Assembly (NCBI RefSeq): GCF_027706725.1
Contig: NZ_JAQFWQ010000017.1
Span: 1 to 64,000, forward strand
Length of the DNA: 64,000 bases
DNA from: Nocardiopsis endophytica
Lineage (GTDB): Bacteria; Actinomycetota; Actinomycetes; Streptosporangiales; Streptosporangiaceae
Direction: 5' to 3'
Below, in pieces: positions 8,553-16,033 of the stretch. Position numbers and translations under genes: made by a program. Each line of letters starts with the position of its first letter. Position 1 is the first letter of the stretch. The notes below the pieces were generated by a model. It was not told the DNA's origin and did no database searches. It saw nothing but the letters and a program-made list of their open reading frames with translations.

Positions 8553-9787
8553 CGCGTCCCTCCGTCCACGGCCGTCCCGGCGGGCAGCTCGGCCTCGACC
8601 CTCCATCCCGGCGCGTCGTCCGCGGGGCCCGCGGTGAACGACCCGCCCAGCAGCTTGGCCCGCTCGGCCATGCCGATCAGACCGTATCCCCCGCCGGCCG
8701 CGTGCACCGAACCGCCGCCCCGGCCGTCGTCGGCGACGCGCAGCCGCGCCCCGGCCGTGCCCGCCTCCAGCTCGACCCGTACCAGCGAGGCGTCGCGGGC
8801 GTGGCGGCGCGCGTTGGTGACCGCCTCCTGGGCCATGCGCAGCACGGCCGAGGCGGTCTCCTCCGGAAGGGCCCCGGTGTCGCCGTCGACGGCGACCTCC
8901 ACCCTCGGGCGGCCGATGTCGCCGGGCTCCTCCATGGCGCGCAGGGCGACCGCCAGGTCGTGCGGCTCCAGCGGGGCGTCCCCCTCCTCGCGCAGGGCGC
9001 CGACCATGCGGCGCATCGCGGCCAGGGCGGCGGTTCCGGCGTCCTCGATCTGCGGCAGAGCGGCGGCGACCACGGCGGGGTCCCGGTCGGCCACGTGGCG
9101 CAGCGCCTGCACCTGTACGACGATGCCGCTGACCTGGTGGGCGACGACGTCGTGCAGGTCCCGGGCCAGGGACAGGCGCTCTTCGCGCCGCGCCTCCTCG
9201 ACCCGCCAACCGCGCTCGCGTTCGCGCCAGCGCAGCACCAGGCCGGGCAGGAACGTCATGGTGGCCAGCAGGAGCATCCAGCCGACCGAGTCCAGGCCCC
9301 ACCCCTCGCTGCGCAGCCCCTGGGACAGGATGGCCAGCGTGGTGGCGGCCGCCATCACCGCCACGGCCCGGCGCGGGGCGTGCCAGGCGACCAGGTTGGC
9401 CGCGAGGAACATCGCGAAGACCTCGAGGATGCTCATCGTGTAGCCGTACATGCCGTGCTCGGCGGGCCACAGCACGAGGGACGCCGCCAGGACGGCGACG
9501 GGGGCGGCGGGGCCGAGCAGGGACAGGCGGCGCGGGGGCGTTCCGGGCCAGGCGGCCGCCAGGGCGGCGGCGCCGCCGATGAGGCCCGAGCACAGCGGGA
9601 TCCAGTCGCGGAAGGAGGGCGGCGGCCCCAGCCAGTCGGGGCCGGGATCACGGCTCAGCAGCTCCTGCAGGGTGGCGCTCAGGCCCAGCACCAATACCAC
9701 GGCGATGCCGATGACCAGCAGGTACCCGTTCCGGGCCAGGCTCTCCACGGCCGCCTCGGCGCGGCCTCGGGACGTCCACGATGGCAT
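8549..9787 (-). CDS. Membrane sensor histidine kinase (HisKA_3 type)
   Basis: This 412-residue kinase has an N-terminal membrane region of about five or six hydrophobic segments (residues 20-165). A HisKA_3 dimerisation domain carries the phosphohistidine in ARDLHDVVAHQ, followed by an HATPase domain (EAVTNARRHA, VADDGRGGG, GYGLIGM). It has no large extracellular sensory domain, which suggests sensing in or at the membrane. It overlaps the response regulator gene by four bases. The signal is unknown. Confidence 0.9.
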   Translation of the reverse strand: MPSWTSRGRAEAAVESLARNGYLLVIGIAVVLVLGLSATLQELLSRDPGPDWLGPPPSFRDWIPLCSGLIGGAAALAAAWPGTPPRRLSLLGPAAPVAVLAASLVLWPAEHGMYGYTMSILEVFAMFLAANLVAWHAPRRAVAVMAAATTLAILSQGLRSEGWGLDSVGWMLLLATMTFLPGLVLRWRERERGWRVEEARREERLSLARDLHDVVAHQVSGIVVQVQALRHVADRDPAVVAAALPQIEDAGTAALAAMRRMVGALREEGDAPLEPHDLAVALRAMEEPGDIGRPRVEVAVDGDTGALPEETASAVLRMAQEAVTNARRHARDASLVRVELEAGTAGARLRVADDGRGGGSVHAAGGGYGLIGMAERAKLLGGSFTAGPADDAPGWRVEAELPAGTAVDGGTR

Positions 9788-9815
9788 GGCGCCAGGTTAG
9801 AGGGCCGCATGAAAG

Positions 9816-9845
9816 GACCGCCTCGGCCGTTCGGCCGAGGCGGTC
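9816..9845 (-). terminator. Hairpin terminator downstream of the proline-rich membrane protein gene
   Basis: A perfect 13-base inverted repeat (9816-9828 with 9833-9845, loop GTTC) lies 24 bases beyond the stop at 9870 on the minus strand and ahead of the kinase gene. Confidence 0.8.
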
Positions 9846-9869
9846 GCACCGGTCACCACCGAGGTGGGC

Positions 9870-10223
9870 CTAGTAGGTCGTCGCCGTCCCTGCTCCGCTG
9901 GCGAGGAACACGATCCAGTAGATGACGCTGCCGACGAGGCCGAGCGCGAAGATGATCCAGCCGATCAGCATGCACGTCCGGGAGGCCTTGGGGTTGCTCT
10001 CCGCCGTGGCGATGGCGGCGATGCCCAGGCCCGCTCCCAGGAGGTTGCAGCAGAACAGGAAGCTGAGGACCGTCAGCGCGATCGCCGCGCCCTTGTTCGC
10101 CGGCGGCTCCGTCGGGCCCATGTTCGGCGGAGGCGGCGGGGCGCCGTAGCCGCCTCCCGGGGGCGGGGGCGGAGGCGGCCCGTAGCCCCCGGGGCCCTGC
10201 GGTGGCGGTGGACCGTAACTCAT
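9870..10223 (-). CDS. Small proline-rich two-helix membrane protein (DUF4190-like)
   Basis: This 117-residue protein has an N-terminal tail rich in PPPP and GGYG repeats (residues 1-45) and two hydrophobic segments (about 52-76 and 85-110). That layout is common for DUF4190-type actinobacterial membrane proteins of unknown function. ATG 10223 has AGGAG eight bases upstream. It is monocistronic, with a hairpin behind it. No enzymatic motif is visible. Confidence 0.7.
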   Translation of the reverse strand: MSYGPPPPQGPGGYGPPPPPPPGGGYGAPPPPPNMGPTEPPANKGAAIALTVLSFLFCCNLLGAGLGIAAIATAESNPKASRTCMLIGWIIFALGLVGSVIYWIVFLASGAGTATTY

Positions 10224-10570
10224 ACTCGGTTTCTCCTGGATTCGGGGATTCACTGCATCGGCCAGCGCCGACTCGCGCGGCGGCTCGCCGATGATCTCAC
10301 TTCCGACGGGACCCGTCCGCGCGAGGTTCCCGATGGGACCACTTCGTTATCAGGACGTATCCGAAATCGCCGCTGCCGCGGCGAGCGGACGGGCATGACC
10401 ATTCGGATGGTACGACGCGGCAGTGACCGCGACGCGCCGCGAGGGCGCGATTGCACGCCCGCCCTAGTCCCCGTATGTTCGCGATGCGGTCCGCCGCGGG
10501 AGGACGGGGCGCAGCCCACCGCTCCCGCCCCGTGCGCCGCCGACCGGCCCCGAACTCCAGGTGGGAACCC
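10224..10570. other. Divergent intergenic region
   Basis: This is the promoter region for the proline-rich membrane protein (left) and the deacetylase (right). Apart from the promoter at 10451-10479 I see no gene or strong repeat. Confidence 0.5.
10451..10479 (+). promoter_or_regulatory. Sigma-70-like promoter of the deacetylase gene
   Basis: TTGCAC (10451-10456) and TATGTT (10474-10479) are separated by 17 bases. The predicted transcript would start about 85 bases ahead of the GTG start at 10571. Confidence 0.5.
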
Positions 10571-12157
10571 GTGCCCGTGTCCGCCGTCACCCGTCTACGC
10601 ACCCGGCTGCGCCCGCGCCACGCCCTCGCGGCCGCGGTCGCCCTGTGCCTGCTCGCCGTTCCGGGCGCGGCCGCCGTCGTCGGCGAGGGGGCCGACACCC
10701 CGCCGCTGGCAACGGCCGACCCGCAGAGCGTTCCCGGCCTGGAACTGGTCGAGCACGCCGCGAACGACGGCCGGATGAGCACCGCGTGGACCTACCCGGT
10801 GGTGCCCGGGGCCCCGGGCTTCGGCTCCGAGGTGCGCACCGCCATGGCCGAGGCGCACACCGCCTTCATGGAGGAACGGGCGGGGCAGGGCCCCGCCGAG
10901 CTGAGGCAGCGGCTGGACCTGCTGGCCGCCTCGGGGGACGTGCTCGGGGCGCGGATCGTGCGCGAGGCCGTGCTGGGCGGCGGCGAATCGCGGGTGGACG
11001 GCGAGTCGCTGTGGTTCGACGGCGGCTCCGGCGCGGTGCTGCCGTGGACGGGGCTGCTGCGCGGCGAGGACGCGGTGGCGGCGCTCGACGCCGAGGTGGC
11101 GCGGGTGCTGCGGGAGCGCGACGGGGCCGAGCCCGGCGAGCTGCCCGAGGGGCTGGAGTCGGACGGGTCGGCCGAGCCCTTGGGCGGCACCGACGCGTCC
11201 GGGGGCGACGACGAGGACGGCGGCGCGGACGGCGGCACAGGAAAGGCCCCCGAGTTCCGCCCCGGTGACGCCTGGAGGCTGAGCACCGAGCTCGGGGACT
11301 CGCCCCTGAGCGATCTGGCCTTCGACACCGAAGGGGGCCTGGTGGTGACGCTGCCCGGCGCACCGGCCGAAGGCTCGGGCTCCGCCGGGAGCGGCGACGG
11401 CGGATCACCGGCCCCCGAGGGCCGCAGGGTGGAGATCCCCGCGGAGGCCGCGACCGGGCTGCTGTCGGAGTTCGGCGAGCGGGCGCGCGCGGCGGCCCTG
11501 GCCGACGCGCCGCTGGAGCTGGAGGACGCCGATGCGCCGGGCCGCGCCGACCTGGACTGCGACCGCGTCCCCTGCGTGGCGCTGACCTTCGACGACGGGC
11601 CGGGAGAGCACACCGGGCGTCTGCTCGACACGATGGCCGAGTACGACGCGAAGGGGACGTTCTACCTGCTGGGGATGCTGGCCGGGGAGTTCCCGGACCT
11701 GGCCTCCCGCATCACCGAGGAGGGGCACGAGGTGGGCGCCCACTCCTGGAAGCACGACGACCTGGCGGGCAAGTCGGCCTCCGGTGTCTCCGACGACTCC
11801 GTGCGCACGGCGGAGGCGATCGAGAAGGCGTCCGGGGAGTGGCCGCGGACGATGCGCCCGCCGTACGGGTCGTTCAACGCCACGACGAAGCGGAGCGTGG
11901 GGGCGCCGCTCGTGCTGTGGGACGTGGACACCCTGGACTGGCAGGCGCGCGACGCGGGCAAGGTGGCCGACACGGCCCTCGAGCAGACCCGCCCGGGGAG
12001 CATCGTGCTGATGCACGACATCCACGGCACGACGGTGGACGCGGTCCCGGAGATCCTCCAGCGCCTCCACGCGAAGGGGTACCACTTCGTGACGGTGTCC
12101 CAGCTCTTCTCCGACCTGGAAATGGACGAGGGAACGGTCTACCGCCGCCGCGAGTGA
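10571..12157 (+). CDS. Secreted polysaccharide deacetylase (NodB domain)
   Basis: This 528-residue exported protein has a basic N-terminus and a hydrophobic stretch ending AVPGAAA (residues 1-38). An uncharacterised region resembling DUF3298/RsiV follows (about 45-320, interrupted by an acidic Gly/Ala linker), then a NodB domain (about 335-520). The metal and catalytic motifs are intact: TFDDGP (Asp341-Asp342), HSWKH, RPPYGS, DVDTLDW and LMHDIH. It is expected to deacetylate N-acetyl sugars of peptidoglycan or another wall polymer at the cell surface. The GTG at 10571 has AGGTGGGA upstream. The extension to 10451 runs through the promoter and was rejected. Confidence 0.88.
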   Translation: MPVSAVTRLRTRLRPRHALAAAVALCLLAVPGAAAVVGEGADTPPLATADPQSVPGLELVEHAANDGRMSTAWTYPVVPGAPGFGSEVRTAMAEAHTAFMEERAGQGPAELRQRLDLLAASGDVLGARIVREAVLGGGESRVDGESLWFDGGSGAVLPWTGLLRGEDAVAALDAEVARVLRERDGAEPGELPEGLESDGSAEPLGGTDASGGDDEDGGADGGTGKAPEFRPGDAWRLSTELGDSPLSDLAFDTEGGLVVTLPGAPAEGSGSAGSGDGGSPAPEGRRVEIPAEAATGLLSEFGERARAAALADAPLELEDADAPGRADLDCDRVPCVALTFDDGPGEHTGRLLDTMAEYDAKGTFYLLGMLAGEFPDLASRITEEGHEVGAHSWKHDDLAGKSASGVSDDSVRTAEAIEKASGEWPRTMRPPYGSFNATTKRSVGAPLVLWDVDTLDWQARDAGKVADTALEQTRPGSIVLMHDIHGTTVDAVPEILQRLHAKGYHFVTVSQLFSDLEMDEGTVYRRRE

Positions 12158-12181
12158 GCGGGGGGCGTCCGGCTCACGGCC

Positions 12182-13768
12182 TCAGCCGGAACCGGCCTTC
12201 GCGGACTCGCCGAGGCTCTGCCGGTACTCGGCCGCCTCAGAGGACTCGGTGTACTCCAGAAGGTCCCCCGCGACGCTCTCCAGCAGGTCCCGCACCTCCC
12301 CCGGTGTCGCATAGAAGAACTCCCGCCGCTGATTGACGCGGTTGACACGCCGATCGGCCAGCCGCCGGTGCAGCTCGGCCTCGACACCGACCGCGTCGTC
12401 GGAGAAGTGCAGGGCATGGACGTCGAAATTGAAGGGCACCGAGGCGTCGCCGAGCTCCTTCACCCGGTCCATCGGGTCCAGGCGCCGCGTCATACCGACC
12501 TTGACCATGCGCTCCCCGAACGAGCCGAGGTTGGAGATGACGTAGACATAGCCGGCACGCACATTCGCGGCCCGCTGTTCCACGTCGCCCATCGCCCGGC
12601 CGATCTCTTCGAGCTGCCCCTCCATGCGCCGGACGCCCTCGTCGTCGCCGTTCCTGCGCAATGCGTCGAGCGCGTTCTCATAGTGGGTGCGCTCCTTCTC
12701 CAGGCGGGCCATCTCCCGGTCGATGTCGGCCTGGGCCTGGCGCTCCTCCCGCAGGCGTGCCCGCTCCTGGCGCTCGCGCTCCTTCTCCTCCGCCAGCTTG
12801 TTGAGGTGGTCCGCGGTCAGTTCCAGCTCCGTGACCCGCAGCCGGTGGTAGGTGTGCGCGATCCTGATGTCCATTGAGCGGCCCAGTTTCTCGACCGTCG
12901 CGCGCGTCTTGTCCAGGCGGTCCCTCGCCGAGGAGAGCTTGTGCGGCTTCATGGCGCGGACCAGGGTGTCGACCTCGTTGTTGTAGGCGCGCAGGAGCAG
13001 CTTCGAGAACTCGTTCACCATCCTCTTCCCCTGGGTGAGGGAATCGTTCATCGTGAACCGGGTCGTCGCGGTGACGGCCCCGCCGTCCTTGCGGTTCATC
13101 ACCTTGATGCGGTCCCGCAGCTCCGCCAGCTCCGCCTTATAGGCGACGGAGTCGTCCAGGGGGTGCGCGTACCGGTAGACGCCCACCTCCTGGAGCGCGG
13201 CCGTGTCCTCGGCCTCGACGACGGCCTTCCGGAGTTCGGCGATCCGCCCTTCGAGGCGGGCCCTTTCAGCGGCGTTCCTCGACGCCCACTCCTCGGCCTC
13301 CGCCTCGGCCCGCCGCCGTTCGGCGTCCCGCGCCGCGGTGAGCGCTTCGATCTCGCCCCTGAGGTCCGCCCTGACCTGCTCGAGTTCGGCGATCTCCATG
13401 GCTCCGAGCCGGGTGAGCTCCGAGCGGAGCCGAGCGTTCTCCTCCAGGAGGCGGTTGACCCGTTCGGCGAGTTCACGCGCTTTGGAACGGGCGCCGAACA
13501 CCCCGATGTCGGCGGTGACGTATCCGGGGTCCGTTCCCGGCGCGGCGGCTCCCGCGGCGGCTTGTGCGCTGCGGGGGTCGACCGGGACCCAGAACTGCCA
13601 ACCGGGTGGCGGCGGCCCCCATGCGGGGTCCGGGCGCCAATCGGAGGGAGGGAGCCATCCGGGAGGAGGCGGGGGCCAATTCGGCGGAGGGTTGTACCGG
13701 TAACCCCCGGTCGTCCCGGGCTGCGCCGTACCGTCGTGACCGCTCACCGCTCGCTCGTTCTCGGACAC
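12182..13768 (-). CDS. DUF4041 coiled-coil protein with C-terminal T5orf172 (GIY-YIG-like) domain
   Basis: This protein of about 528 residues has a Pro/Trp-rich N-terminus (NPPPNWPPPPPGW, WQFWVP), a long coiled coil (about 100-200), a DUF4041 region (about 200-300) and a second charged helix. The C-terminus is T5orf172/Mug113, a GIY-YIG relative (GYVYVISNLGSFGERMVKVG, then DRVKEL and an EFFYATPGEV end). This domain pair recurs in actinobacteria and some phages, and its function is unproven. A DNA-processing role is an inference from the GIY-YIG kinship. GTG 13768 has GGAGAG five bases upstream. The ATG at 13864 is an alternative. Confidence 0.8.
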   Translation of the reverse strand: MSENERAVSGHDGTAQPGTTGGYRYNPPPNWPPPPPGWLPPSDWRPDPAWGPPPPGWQFWVPVDPRSAQAAAGAAAPGTDPGYVTADIGVFGARSKARELAERVNRLLEENARLRSELTRLGAMEIAELEQVRADLRGEIEALTAARDAERRRAEAEAEEWASRNAAERARLEGRIAELRKAVVEAEDTAALQEVGVYRYAHPLDDSVAYKAELAELRDRIKVMNRKDGGAVTATTRFTMNDSLTQGKRMVNEFSKLLLRAYNNEVDTLVRAMKPHKLSSARDRLDKTRATVEKLGRSMDIRIAHTYHRLRVTELELTADHLNKLAEEKERERQERARLREERQAQADIDREMARLEKERTHYENALDALRRNGDDEGVRRMEGQLEEIGRAMGDVEQRAANVRAGYVYVISNLGSFGERMVKVGMTRRLDPMDRVKELGDASVPFNFDVHALHFSDDAVGVEAELHRRLADRRVNRVNQRREFFYATPGEVRDLLESVAGDLLEYTESSEAAEYRQSLGESAKAGSG

Positions 13769-13936
13769 CGGGCTCTCCGAATGGTGCACGGCGCCTGAGC
13801 GGGGGGCGCATTCGACATTGAGGGGGACACCGCATGACGACACGGTGAATACATGACGAAGCATAGCGCACCCACTCGGCCCCGGAGAGGCCTCCTTTTC
13901 GAGGAGCGCCCGGGACCTACGGCGTCGGCGCGGAGG

Positions 13937-14638
13937 TCACACCGCCTCCGAGGAGTCGCCTCCCTCGCCCAGTTCGCGGTAGGCGGTGCGGGTGCGTTCG
14001 GTGTGGGCGGCCATCAGGGACGCCGCCTCGTCGGGGCGTCCGGCCTCCACCGCATCGATGATGCGGGCGTGCTCGTCCCATGAGGCCTGTCCGCGCGACC
14101 GGGCGATCGGGGCGTAGAACCAGCGCACCCGCCGGTCCACTTGGGCCGCGAGTTCGGCCAGCACGGTGTTGCCCGAGGACGCGATCAGGGCGCGGTGGAA
14201 GTCGGCGTTGGCGTTCACCGCCGCCTCGACCGGCTCCTCCCCCGCGGCGCGGGTGCCGCGGCGCCACAGCGCGCGCAGGCGCTCGATGTCGTCGGGCCCC
14301 GCGTTGCGCGCGGCCAGCCGGGCCGCCTCGGTCTCCAGGAGGGCGCGCACGGCCAGGAGCTGTTCGGCCTCCCCCTCGTCCGGGGTGTGCACGAACGCCC
14401 CGTAGCCGGGCCGCAGGTCGACCCAGCCCTCGTTGCTCAGGCGCTGCAGGGCCTCGCGTACGGGCTGGCGGGAGACCCCCAGGCGGGCCGCCAGCTCGGT
14501 CTCGACCAGGTGCCGTCCCGGCGGCAGGGCGCGGGTGGTGATCAGGTCGAGGAGGGCATCGTAGACCGCTTCGCGAAGCGGGGCCGGGCGTCGCACGGGG
14601 TCGGCCGCGCCGCCGGCGGTGGTCGTCGGTGAGGGCAT
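13937..14638 (-). CDS. GntR-family regulator, FadR/FCD subfamily
   Basis: This 233-residue repressor-type protein has an N-terminal winged helix (LREAVYDALLDLI, GRHLVETELAARLGVSRQPVREAL) and a C-terminal all-helical FCD ligand domain with the metal-binding pattern (DFHRALI, DEHARIIDAVEAG). ATG 14638 is preceded by GGAGGA at a good distance. It is divergent from the reductase and formate dehydrogenase genes. An ATTGTCGACAGT palindrome lies 28 bases upstream of its start, and related palindromes precede the genes on the right, so it probably controls itself and that locus. The ligand is likely a small carboxylate, which is typical of the family but not proven. Confidence 0.9.
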   Translation of the reverse strand: MPSPTTTAGGAADPVRRPAPLREAVYDALLDLITTRALPPGRHLVETELAARLGVSRQPVREALQRLSNEGWVDLRPGYGAFVHTPDEGEAEQLLAVRALLETEAARLAARNAGPDDIERLRALWRRGTRAAGEEPVEAAVNANADFHRALIASSGNTVLAELAAQVDRRVRWFYAPIARSRGQASWDEHARIIDAVEAGRPDEAASLMAAHTERTRTAYRELGEGGDSSEAV

Positions 14639-14665
14639 GGACGGTCCTCCGGCTCCTCGGCGGTG

Positions 14666-14677
14666 ATTGTCGACAGT
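14666..14677 (-). promoter_or_regulatory. Predicted operator of the FCD regulator (autoregulation)
   Basis: ATTGTCGACAGT fits the palindrome ACTGT-N2-ACAGT with one substitution and lies just upstream of the regulator start. FCD regulators commonly bind TTGTATACAA-like sites. Confidence 0.55.
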
Positions 14678-14828
14678 GTACGAAACGCGCGGACAGGCGC
14701 GGGGGCGATCGCGCCGACCGACCGCCGCAGGAGCGGAAAAGTGCGGAAAGAAGGCGAGAACTTCCCGGTCCGGGACCATCCCCGCCTCCTTCTCCCTTCC
14801 GTGGAGGGTCACCCTTCCCGCACACGGC

Positions 14829-14842
14829 TACTGTATACAGTA
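14829..14842 (+). promoter_or_regulatory. Perfect palindromic operator before the PanE-like reductase gene
   Basis: TACTGTATACAGTA is a perfect 14-base palindrome 29 bases upstream of the ATG at 14871 and is the strongest member of the set. It also contains TATACA/TGTATA, so it could overlap the promoter. Confidence 0.75.
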
Positions 14843-14870
14843 TTCCTTTCCCCGAGAGAAGGGACCCCCC

Positions 14871-15884
14871 ATGCGCATCGCCGTCCTGGGAGCGGGCGCC
14901 ATCGGCGCCTACGCCGGCGCCGCCCTGCACCGCGCGGGCGCCGACGTCCACCTCATCGCCCGCGGCCCCCACCTGGAGGCCATGCGGGAGCACGGCGTCC
15001 GCGTGCTCAGCCCGCGCGGCGACTTCACCGCCCGCCCGAACGTCACCGGCGACCCGGCCGAGGTCGGCCCGGTCGACTACGTCCTGCTCGGCCTCAAGGC
15101 CCAGCACTACGCCTCCTGCGGCCCCATGCTCTCCCCCCTCATGGGCCCCGACACCGCCGTCGTGGCCGCGCAGAACGGCATCCCCTGGTGGTACTTCCAC
15201 GGCTCCGGGTGCCGGTGGGAGGGCCACCGGGTCGAGGCCGCCGACCCCGGCGGGGCGGTCAGCGCCACCATCCCGCCCGAGCGCGCGATCGGCTGCGTCG
15301 TCTACGCCGCCACGGAGATCGAGCGGCCCGGGGTGATCCGCCACATGGAGGGCACCCGCTTCTCCATCGGCGAACCCGACCGCTCCCTGTCCCCCCGCTG
15401 CCGCGCGTTCTCCGAGGCGATGACCGCCGGGGGCCTCAAGTGCCCGGTCGAGAACGACCTCAGAGAGGACGTGTGGGTGAAGCTGATGGGCAACGTCACC
15501 TTCAACCCGCTCAGCGCGCTGACCCGCTCGACCATGGCGCAGATCTGCTCGTTCCCCGACACCCGGACCTCCGCCGAGCTGATGATGCGCGAGACCCTCG
15601 ACGTCGCCGAGCGGCTCGGCGTGCGCACCTCCATCTCGATCGAACGGCGCATGGCGGGCGCGGAGCGCGCGGGCGACCACCGCACCTCGACACTGCACGA
15701 CGTGGAGCGCGGGCGCCCGATGGAGCTCGACGTCATCCTCCGCGCGGTCGTGGAGCTGGCCGACCTGACCGGTGCCGATGCTCCGACCCTGCGCACGGTC
15801 AACGCCCTGGCCTCCCTGCTGAACGAGCGCCTGGACGAGGGGTCGGTGCACCCCCGGGCCGCCTCGGGCGCGGCGGCGGGCTGA
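14871..15884 (+). CDS. PanE/ApbA-like 2-dehydropantoate 2-reductase family protein
   Basis: This 337-residue NAD(P)H-dependent 2-oxoacid reductase homologue has an N-terminal Rossmann motif (IAVLGAGAIGAYAG), the LLGLKAQH/AAQNGIPWW region, and a C-terminal helical domain with the typical Lys/Asn patch (EDVWVKLMGNVTFNPLSAL). PanE makes pantoate for coenzyme A, but the context argues for another 2-oxoacid. The gene sits inside an FCD-regulated formate dehydrogenase locus, with a perfect operator upstream and AGAAGGGA before the ATG. It may link a C1- or oxalate-type catabolic route to formate oxidation. That link is inference only. Confidence 0.82.
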   Translation: MRIAVLGAGAIGAYAGAALHRAGADVHLIARGPHLEAMREHGVRVLSPRGDFTARPNVTGDPAEVGPVDYVLLGLKAQHYASCGPMLSPLMGPDTAVVAAQNGIPWWYFHGSGCRWEGHRVEAADPGGAVSATIPPERAIGCVVYAATEIERPGVIRHMEGTRFSIGEPDRSLSPRCRAFSEAMTAGGLKCPVENDLREDVWVKLMGNVTFNPLSALTRSTMAQICSFPDTRTSAELMMRETLDVAERLGVRTSISIERRMAGAERAGDHRTSTLHDVERGRPMELDVILRAVVELADLTGADAPTLRTVNALASLLNERLDEGSVHPRAASGAAAG

Positions 15885-15957
15885 CCCGCGGCCGGGAGGG
15901 CGGGCCGCCGCCGCCCGTCCCCCGTTCCCCCCTTGCCGCCGTCGCCGAACGGTTGAA

Positions 15958-15971
15958 TACTGTAGACAGTC
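15958..15971 (+). promoter_or_regulatory. Predicted FCD-regulator operator before the formate dehydrogenase gene
   Basis: TACTGTAGACAGTC contains ACTGT-AG-ACAGT, the same palindrome as at 14829. It lies 62 bases ahead of the ATG at 16034. Confidence 0.65.
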
Positions 15972-16033
15972 ACCATCGGTCGACCCTGCCCGCCGCACGC
16001 CCGGACGACCCCTCCCACCCCTGCGAGGCAACG

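Noticed and set aside
14663-16033. Frame extension upstream of the molybdenum subunit that might have held its Fe-S domain
   Set aside because: The translation has no cysteine motifs and overlaps the PanE-like gene in another frame. The Fe-S domain is found at 20317-21339 instead.
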